The position numbers and the translations under genes were made by a program. From REEB509 sp049314555 (lineage in GTDB: Bacteria > Pseudomonadota > Alphaproteobacteria > Caulobacterales > Aquidulcibacteraceae), in contig JBMOEW010000032.1 in the NCBI GenBank assembly GCA_049314555.1, positions 1 through 35,800 on the forward strand: DNA of 35,800 nucleotides, written 5' to 3'. The notes beneath the pieces are model-generated. The model saw nothing but the letters and a program-made list of their open reading frames with translations, had not been told where the DNA came from and did not search any database. Each line of letters starts with the position of its first letter. Positions within the stretch are counted from its first letter, which is position 1. Shown one piece after another: positions 15,806 to 21,537 of this stretch.

Positions 15806-16386
15806 TTCGTGCCCCGGACCCCGACGCAGCCCTTGTCGAGCGGGCGGGAAAGGGCGACGGCCAGGCAGCAGCAGCGCTCGTCAACCGGCACTTGCCGCGC
15901 TTGATAAGCTTGGCGCGGCGCATGCTGACGGACCCGAGCGAGGCCGAGGATGTGGCCCAGGATGTGTTTTTACGCGTCTGGAAGGCTGCACCAAATTGGC
16001 GTCCAGGGGAGGCAAAGTTCGAGACCTGGCTCTGCCGGGTGGCTTTGAACCTTTGCTACGATCGACTGCGCCGCCGCCGCGAGACCCCAGATCCGGACGC
16101 GGGCTTAACCGTCGTCGATCCCGGCCACAGCCCGGCGGACGCCTGGCTTGCCAAACAGCGCGCCGATCGCGTTCATGCAGCCCTGGCCAAATTGCCCGAA
16201 CGCCAGCGGGCCGCGATCGCCCTGTGCCACTTCCAGGAAATGGGCAATATCGAAGCCGCCGCGGCTTTGGAGGTCACGGTGGAAGCCTTGGAGTCGTTGT
16301 TGGGACGCGGGCGGCGGGCCCTTCGGGCAGCGTTGGCAGATGTGGCCGGCGAATTGATCGGCCGGGTGGAGGATGGCAATGACTAA
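15796..16386 (+). CDS. ECF (group 4) RNA polymerase sigma factor; start uncertain
   Basis: A sigma-70 family factor of about 165-200 residues. Region 2 is seen as PDAALVERAGKGD, LVNRHLPRLISLARRML, AEDVAQDVFLRVWKAAP and FETWLCRVALNLCYDRLRRR. Region 4 is seen as LPERQRAAIALCHFQEMGN and EVTVEALESLLGRGRRALR. There is no ATG, GTG or TTG in frame before TTG 15892. Starting there would cut off region 2.1, which is plainly encoded upstream. The coordinate given begins at the in-frame ATC 15796. The more likely initiation, judged by Shine-Dalgarno spacing, is ATC 15783 followed by a +1 shift in CCCCC, or the sequence contains an extra C. It precedes and probably is held by the membrane protein encoded next. 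Confidence 0.85.
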   Translation: MIPLRAPDPDAALVERAGKGDGQAAAALVNRHLPRLISLARRMLTDPSEAEDVAQDVFLRVWKAAPNWRPGEAKFETWLCRVALNLCYDRLRRRRETPDPDAGLTVVDPGHSPADAWLAKQRADRVHAALAKLPERQRAAIALCHFQEMGNIEAAAALEVTVEALESLLGRGRRALRAALADVAGELIGRVEDGND

Positions 16387-16840
16387 CCCCGCCTCGATCA
16401 TCCCCCTTTCACCAGAGCGGGTGCAAACGCTTTTGGAGGCCTATGGCGGCGACCCGGCCCGCTGGCCCATTGCCGAGCGCAACGCGGCCCTCGCAGCGAT
16501 CGCAAACTCACCCGCGCTGCAAAGCCAACAGAAGGCAGCTCAAGATCTTGATGCGGCCCTTGGGTCTTATCCCCCCATCGAACCGGCACCGGATCTGCGC
16601 GCAAAAGTGCTGGCCGGGCGGCCAAAGCCGTTGCAGCTAACCAAAGTGGCGGCCGCGATGGCAGCGTCTGCCGTGCTGGGGGTCACCTTGGGCCTTGGCG
16701 CAGCTGATCTCGCACCAACCCGACAGTCGGTTATGGCCACCGTTGCACAGCCAGACCTGGAAGAGCCCGCCGCCGAGGCGTTGGTGCTGGCGGCTCTGGT
16801 GGGCGAAACCGAGCCGTTCCTTGAAGAGGGCTTCCCATGA
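16379..16840 (+). CDS. Anti-sigma-like single-pass membrane protein
   Basis: A 153-residue protein with a cytoplasmic N-terminal part (1-86), one membrane helix (about 88-109, AAAMAASAVLGVTLGLGA) and a short acidic periplasmic tail. The AYGGDPARWPIAERNAALA motif near the N-terminus is seen in many alphaproteobacterial membrane proteins encoded next to ECF sigma factors. Topology and position suggest that the N-terminal part holds the sigma factor at the membrane. It lacks the zinc-binding HxxxCxxC motif of ZAS-type anti-sigma factors. ATG 16379 is chosen over ATG 16373 because GGAGG (16368-16372) is six bases before it. It overlaps both neighbours: the sigma stop at 16384-16386 and the next start at 16837. 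Confidence 0.75.
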   Translation: MTNPASIIPLSPERVQTLLEAYGGDPARWPIAERNAALAAIANSPALQSQQKAAQDLDAALGSYPPIEPAPDLRAKVLAGRPKPLQLTKVAAAMAASAVLGVTLGLGAADLAPTRQSVMATVAQPDLEEPAAEALVLAALVGETEPFLEEGFP

Positions 16841-17529
16841 GAGGGCTGACTTATCGCACCGCCCTTTTGGCTCTGCTGGGACTGAATGTGGCGGTCGTGG
16901 CAGGCGTCGCCGCAGCTTTTGCCAGCGGCGTGCGCTTTGAGCGGCCAGCACCGGCACCGACATCGGCGGTGGTTGAGGTCGACCCCCAAGGCCAGCCCCC
17001 ACGCTTGGCCCCACCTGATGCCAACGCGCCCTCAGCCCGCGCGTTCTTCGCAGCCCTGCCAGCAGAACGCCGCGCGGCCATTCGTGCTGAAATCAGCGCC
17101 GCCGTGCGCGCCGCGCGTTTGCAGCGCCAAGAAGCGCGCGCCGCGCGTCAGGCGCTGGCTGAGGTCGCTCAAGACGACACCTACGACGAAGCCGCGGTAC
17201 GGGCAGCCTTTGCGCGCCAGCGCGCCGCCGACGGGGCCCTCATGGAAAAGATCCACGACGTGTTGGCCACTTCGCTGGCGAAACTCACGCCAGACGAGCG
17301 TCGCGCGGCGATCCAGGCCGCAACCCGCATGGCACAGGACCGCCCGCTACCGCTGGCAGGACAGTCCTCACAGCCGCAGGGCCAAGGCCGCCCGTTGCGC
17401 GAACGCTTGCAGGAAAACGGACAGTACCCGCGCCTTCAAGAGCGACGCCAGCGCCTGGAAGAAGAGGGCCGCTTGCCCCCAAGACGCCCCCCGCCACCGC
17501 CCCCGGCAGATCCGGCTCCGCAGCCGTAA
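16837..17529 (+). CDS. CnrX/Spy-like periplasmic sensor-type protein (heavy-metal-resistance fold)
   Basis: A 230-residue protein with an uncleaved N-terminal helix (about residues 8-30) and a periplasmic helical domain (about 65-165). FFAALPAERRAAIRAEISA, the long arginine/alanine-rich helix after it, and SLAKLTPDERRAAIQAA resemble the helical-hairpin domain of CnrX, ZraP and Spy. In CnrYXH-type systems such a protein controls the anti-sigma factor. A proline- and glutamine-rich tail (about 170-230, ending in a run of prolines) follows. Only one histidine is present in the whole domain, so metal binding as in CnrX is doubtful; envelope stress or misfolded protein sensing is equally possible. 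The start overlaps the anti-sigma stop (ATGA). It converges with pleC, with five bases between the stops. Confidence 0.75.
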   Translation: MRGLTYRTALLALLGLNVAVVAGVAAAFASGVRFERPAPAPTSAVVEVDPQGQPPRLAPPDANAPSARAFFAALPAERRAAIRAEISAAVRAARLQRQEARAARQALAEVAQDDTYDEAAVRAAFARQRAADGALMEKIHDVLATSLAKLTPDERRAAIQAATRMAQDRPLPLAGQSSQPQGQGRPLRERLQENGQYPRLQERRQRLEEEGRLPPRRPPPPPPADPAPQP

Positions 17530-17534
17530 TCCCC

Positions 17535-20000
17535 TTACTCCGCTGCGTGCGGCAGGTCTTCGTCGAAGTCGCGCGGGCCGGCGAAGGTGCGCGGCAGGTA
17601 GATGGCAACCATGGTGCCCCGGCCAACTTCGCTTTCAATCTCAAGACGCCCGCCGTGCATCTCCGCGAGGGACTTGGTGAGCGCAAGCCCAAGACCCGTG
17701 CCCGAGGTGTTGCGGTTCAACTCAGTGTCCACTTGCTCAAACGGCTTGGCGAGGCGGGGCAGGGCTTCGGCGGGGATGCCACGACCGGTATCCACCACCC
17801 GGATCTCCAGCCCTGTATCGGTTTGGCGGGCCTGCACCATGACCGCGCCCTGGTCTGTGAACTTGATGGCATTGGACAAGAGATTGAGCAGCATCTGCTT
17901 GACGGCCCGATGGTCTGCTTCGATCTCCGGCAACTCAGTGTACTCGTGCAGCAGCTGCAGGCCCTTTTCCTCGGCCCGCCGACGCATCAACCGCAGCGCC
18001 TGGTCAATCGCCACTTCTGGGTCCAACGGCCGCGGGGCCAGATTGAAGCGCCCGGCTTCAATTTTGGCCATGTCCAACACGTCGTTGATCAACTCCAAAA
18101 GCAGCGTGCCGGAGTTGTGAATATCGGCCGAATACAAACGATACTGCTCGCTGCCCACCGGCCCAAACAGCTCCTTTGTCATGATCTCGGAAAAGCCGAT
18201 AATGGCATTCAGCGGCGTGCGCAGTTCGTGGCTCATGTTGGCGAGGAAAGCGCTTTTGGCAGCGCTCGCGTCCTCTGCCTTTTGCCGCTCCATTTCCGCC
18301 TGACGGGCCAGAACCTTGTTGCGCTGCTCCGATTTTTCGAGCTTGGCCACCATGTCCAGGAGGCGCCGCTCGTTGTCGGTCAGCGCCTGCTCGTGGCGCT
18401 TCATGTCGGTGATATCGACACCCACTGTCACAAGGCCGCCCTCGGCCGTGCGCCGCTCCACCATCCGGATCCATTGCCCGCCGGCAACTTCAATTTCACG
18501 GCATTGCGGGTCTGCTGGGTCGATCCGCTCGCGACTGATGGCACCCGCAGCGGCCATCGTCACCGTTTCATAGGTGGCTCCGGCCCGAAGGATTTCCCCA
18601 GTAAGCCCAAACACCGAGGCATAACTCTTGTTCCACAGCACGATGCGCCGGCGCGAATCCCACAAAGCAAACGGGCCAGACAACGACGTGATGGCTTCCC
18701 GCAGGCGCATCTCCAAAGCGCTAGCCCGGATCTCGGCTTCGCGCCGCTGCGACACGTCCACAAACGTGCCCACCACCCGCGAGGCACCTTGGCCCGCCAC
18801 GTCTTCAATCGCGATGCCGCGGGCCTCAACCCAAGCTGTCCCTGGCCCTGTGCCCATACGGAAACGCGCATCGAGCGCGCCAGTGCGACGTGCCAGACGA
18901 AAGGCTTCCTCCGCCGCGGCGCGGTCCTCCGGCACCGCCGCAGCCAGCACATCACTCAGTCGCACGCTTTCGCTTGCCGCGTTCAGCATGCGCATCGCGA
19001 ACTCAGACAACTCCACCTGGTTGTCTTCCAGCCGCCACTCGAACAGGCCAGCATGCGCCCGATCGGCGGTAAAACGAACCTGGGCATCGGCCCGTGCCAC
19101 TTCCGCCTCGGCGATCGTGACGAGCTTCACGTTGTGGCGAAGCAGCATCAACAGCGCCCCAACCGCGGCAAGCGGGGCAAGGGCAAGCAGGCCGAAATAG
19201 GCAAGCGCCGGCCCAATCCGCGCCAAAGAGCGATCCACGGGCCGCGCGCTTAACACCACAAGCGACCCAACCTGCGTGCTGGCCGATCCCACCGCCACCA
19301 CGCCACCATCAACCGCGACGGCATTGGCACCGACCGGCTGCGAAGCGCCCCCCTCAGGAACCGTCAGGTTCAGAGCCCCCCACACCCCTGACTGGCCCTC
19401 TTCAGGCGTCGATCCTGCGAGGAAATTGCCCTGCACATCCACCAAGGCAACGCGTGCCCCTGCCACCGCCGCAGGTTTGATCTCATTGATATCGACAAGC
19501 GCAACGACCGTCCCGCCCGGCAACCGCCGCAGCAAGACAAGATGCGCAGGGCTGCCCGGTCGCAAAATCACCGCCCCCGCCCAAGCCTGTGCGGCACCAG
19601 CCATGCGATTGGCAGCTTCAGCAACAGCAGACGCATTTGGGCCCGCAGACACCCGCACACCCCCGTCGCTGCCGATCAGGGCCGCTCCGTCAACGCCCCG
19701 CGCCCGCATCGTGGCTTGCACGATGGCGGCGGGGTTCAAACCTTCCGGGTCCGCAAATCGCGCCGCCTCGGTGGCCCCGCCGGCAGCACCCCAGGCATGG
19801 GAAAGAACGCTATCGATCTGGGCCGCCGCCGCTGCCGCAGACCGCCCCTCTGCTTGAACGGCATCTGCCTGCAGGTCATTCAAACGGGCCTGAACCTGCA
19901 GCGCGATGGTCGCCGCGAAGGCCAGGATAAACAGCAGCACCAAGCCATACACAGAGCCTTGCGCGCCCTTCGGCGCGGGCTCTTTGCTTTGATCGCGCAT
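17535..20000 (-). CDS. pleC: PleC/PdhS-type membrane sensor histidine kinase
   Basis: An 821-residue kinase. The first membrane helix lies at about residues 16-36, a periplasmic domain of about 220 residues follows, and the second helix is near 262-285. The cytoplasm holds two PAS-like regions (about 300-420 and 430-550, FALWDSRRRIVLWNKSYASV), then a coiled coil and the kinase core. The histidine is H591 in FLANMSHELRTPLNAIIGFS. The ATPase boxes NLLSNAIKF, DTGRGIP and GTGLGLALTKSL are intact. LFGPVGSEQYRLYSADIHNSG and RLAKPFEQVD match PleC/DivJ/PdhS kinases, which set the phosphorylation of DivK and PleD. PleC is favoured by length, periplasmic domain and end motifs; the ortholog call is inference. 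Start ATG at 20000 places the first helix near the N-terminus; the open frame extends 37 codons further upstream. No receiver domain is attached. Confidence 0.8.
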   Translation of the reverse strand: MRDQSKEPAPKGAQGSVYGLVLLFILAFAATIALQVQARLNDLQADAVQAEGRSAAAAAAQIDSVLSHAWGAAGGATEAARFADPEGLNPAAIVQATMRARGVDGAALIGSDGGVRVSAGPNASAVAEAANRMAGAAQAWAGAVILRPGSPAHLVLLRRLPGGTVVALVDINEIKPAAVAGARVALVDVQGNFLAGSTPEEGQSGVWGALNLTVPEGGASQPVGANAVAVDGGVVAVGSASTQVGSLVVLSARPVDRSLARIGPALAYFGLLALAPLAAVGALLMLLRHNVKLVTIAEAEVARADAQVRFTADRAHAGLFEWRLEDNQVELSEFAMRMLNAASESVRLSDVLAAAVPEDRAAAEEAFRLARRTGALDARFRMGTGPGTAWVEARGIAIEDVAGQGASRVVGTFVDVSQRREAEIRASALEMRLREAITSLSGPFALWDSRRRIVLWNKSYASVFGLTGEILRAGATYETVTMAAAGAISRERIDPADPQCREIEVAGGQWIRMVERRTAEGGLVTVGVDITDMKRHEQALTDNERRLLDMVAKLEKSEQRNKVLARQAEMERQKAEDASAAKSAFLANMSHELRTPLNAIIGFSEIMTKELFGPVGSEQYRLYSADIHNSGTLLLELINDVLDMAKIEAGRFNLAPRPLDPEVAIDQALRLMRRRAEEKGLQLLHEYTELPEIEADHRAVKQMLLNLLSNAIKFTDQGAVMVQARQTDTGLEIRVVDTGRGIPAEALPRLAKPFEQVDTELNRNTSGTGLGLALTKSLAEMHGGRLEIESEVGRGTMVAIYLPRTFAGPRDFDEDLPHAAE

Positions 20001-20092
20001 AACGCTTTCGCGAAGAGTACTATTGTTGGCCACAAGCTGCCTCGTGGCGCGCCCCACTGCGCGCACTCGAATCAATCCAAAGACCGTAATTC

Positions 20093-20107
20093 GTAACGAA
20101 GGGTTAA
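20093..20107 (-). promoter_or_regulatory. CtrA-like box upstream of pleC
   Basis: Read on the minus strand the sequence is TTAA-CCCTTCG-TTAC, one mismatch from the CtrA consensus TTAA-N7-TTAA. It lies 93-107 bases before the pleC ATG. A further TTAA half site lies at 20124-20127. Confidence 0.35.
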
Positions 20108-20179
20108 GCACGGCGTCGAGCGATTAACGCCGCGCTGTCCCCAGAAATCTTTACCCTGAGTCTTGACGTTGTGGGCAGA

Positions 20180-20671
20180 TCAGGCGTCGTCGCCCGCGCG
20201 GCGCTCTTTTCCGGCAAAGCCGGCCACCTTGTGGCGGCGTCGGTCTGGTCCGATGTAGGCATTGCTGCGCACGAATGGCCGGGGCGAATTCACGATCGCA
20301 GCCACTTTTTTGTAAAGCTCGTTAGGCGTGACCGGCTTGCAGCAGAACTCTGTGACGCCCGCGTCCCGCGCCGCTATCACTTTGGGGCGTTCTGAATAGG
20401 CAGAAAGCATAATGATCGGCACATGCGGATTTGGGCTGTCCGAACCGGTTCGGACCAGGCGGATAAAGTCGGTCCCGTCCAGGATGCTCATTGCAAAATC
20501 AAGCACGATGAAATCCACCTCCGCGCCACGAAACAGATCGAAAGCCTCCGCCGCGTCGCGCGCTTCCAAAAAGTCCTTGATGCCAAAACCGCGCAGAATG
20601 GTTTTGACGATGTGGATCATGTGATGGTTGTCATCAACGATCAGCACGCGCAGGCGTGAAAAGTCTGTCAT
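20180..20671 (-). CDS. Single-domain response regulator with GPDRRR tail
   Basis: A 163-residue protein consisting of one receiver domain (about 5-130) and a basic tail. The acidic pair D13-D14 (LIVDDNHH), phosphoacceptor D58 (FIVLDFAMS), S90 and K112 (CCKPVTP) are present. The tail ends YIGPDRRRHKVAG...KERR, a motif frequent in alphaproteobacterial single-domain regulators. There is no output domain, so it should act by protein contact, perhaps with the EAL enzyme or a PleC-class kinase. Its ATG overlaps the stop of the EAL gene (ATGA on the minus strand, 20668-20671), indicating translational coupling. The pleC start is 179 bases further downstream. Confidence 0.9.
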   Translation of the reverse strand: MTDFSRLRVLIVDDNHHMIHIVKTILRGFGIKDFLEARDAAEAFDLFRGAEVDFIVLDFAMSILDGTDFIRLVRTGSDSPNPHVPIIMLSAYSERPKVIAARDAGVTEFCCKPVTPNELYKKVAAIVNSPRPFVRSNAYIGPDRRRHKVAGFAGKERRAGDDA

Positions 20672-21459
20672 CCCACGGCCTCCGTTTGCTGGCTTGGCGC
20701 ATTGAAAAGCTCAGGTAGCGGGGCAGGGCGGGCAAACCACCATCCCTGCCCACAGCCAACCCCCAGTTCGGTGGCGAGGTCGCAGTGCTCGCGCTCCTCG
20801 ATCATTTCGGCCACGGTTTCCACGCCCATCTCAGAGCAAAACCGGGCGATCGAGCGAAACAGCCGTTCGTCGCGCGCGCTGGCCAACGCCGAGCGCATAT
20901 AGCGGCCATCGATCTTGACGCCGTCCACGTCCAGGGCTTGTAGATAACTCAGCGAAGAAAACCCGGCCCCAAAGTCATCGAGCCACACCGCATGGCCAGC
21001 CCTGCGCAAGCGCTGGATCGCCTGGTTGGCCGCCGGCAAATCGGCAATTGCGGCACTTTCGGTGATCTCAAAAGACAGTTGGCGCCGATTGATCAACGCC
21101 CGTGCCAACATCATCGCAAAAGAGGAAATGGCCGCGCCGTCGTCCAAGGTCACCGCAGACACATTGACCGATAATGACGCGGTGCCCCCGCGCTCCAGAT
21201 AATCAATCGCAGCTTCGGTGACTGCCAAGTCTAGCGCGCTGATGGAACCAGACCGTTCCGCCGCCTCGATCAGGGCCGCAGGGGACTCGCCGGACTGAAA
21301 CCGCACCAGCACTTCGTGGCGCACGGTTGCACCGTCACACAGCCGCACGATGGGTTGCGCGACGTAGCTGAACGCCCGACGTGCCACAACGTCACGGAAC
21401 ACATCGTCCATGGACAACGCGCAGTCAGGGGTCTCAGGCGGAACGCTCAAGGAGGTCAT
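20668..21459 (-). CDS. EAL-domain c-di-GMP phosphodiesterase
   Basis: A 263-residue protein made of little more than one EAL domain. Residues needed for metal binding and catalysis are present: E49 in RHEVLVRF, N99 in SVNVS, E131/E134 in FEITES, D161-D162 in LDDFGAGFSSL, K182 in VKIDGRYM, glutamate in ETVAEMIE and Q238 in GCGQGWWF. It should therefore cleave c-di-GMP. No sensory domain is attached, and input may come from the receiver protein encoded next. ATG 21459 is used; an ATG at 21495 would add twelve residues without similarity to the family, and ribosome binding sites are poor for both. Confidence 0.9.
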   Translation of the reverse strand: MTSLSVPPETPDCALSMDDVFRDVVARRAFSYVAQPIVRLCDGATVRHEVLVRFQSGESPAALIEAAERSGSISALDLAVTEAAIDYLERGGTASLSVNVSAVTLDDGAAISSFAMMLARALINRRQLSFEITESAAIADLPAANQAIQRLRRAGHAVWLDDFGAGFSSLSYLQALDVDGVKIDGRYMRSALASARDERLFRSIARFCSEMGVETVAEMIEEREHCDLATELGVGCGQGWWFARPAPLPELFNAPSQQTEAVG

Positions 21460-21502
21460 GCGCGGAACGGTTCTCCAACAGCCCTCTGTTATCAAAGGAC
21501 AG

Positions 21503-21517
21503 TTAGAACCGGTTTAA
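21503..21517 (-). promoter_or_regulatory. CtrA-like box upstream of the EAL-receiver genes
   Basis: On the minus strand the 78-base gap between pepN and the EAL gene contains TTAA-ACCGGTT-CTAA followed by C, one mismatch from TTAA-N7-TTAAC. It lies 44-58 bases before the EAL ATG, a position suited to promoter control. Confidence 0.4.
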
Positions 21518-21537
21518 GCGGCATGGTTGCCCGCCGA

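Noticed and set aside
17547..19253. 568-codon open frame on the plus strand opposite pleC
   Set aside because: It is antisense to a clear kinase gene, its translation is rich in His, Arg, Gln and Pro without domains, and such long shadow frames are expected in GC-rich DNA.
20001..20111. Longer start of the pleC-like kinase
   Set aside because: The extra residues cover the likely promoter with the CtrA-like box, and the first membrane helix fits a start at 20000.
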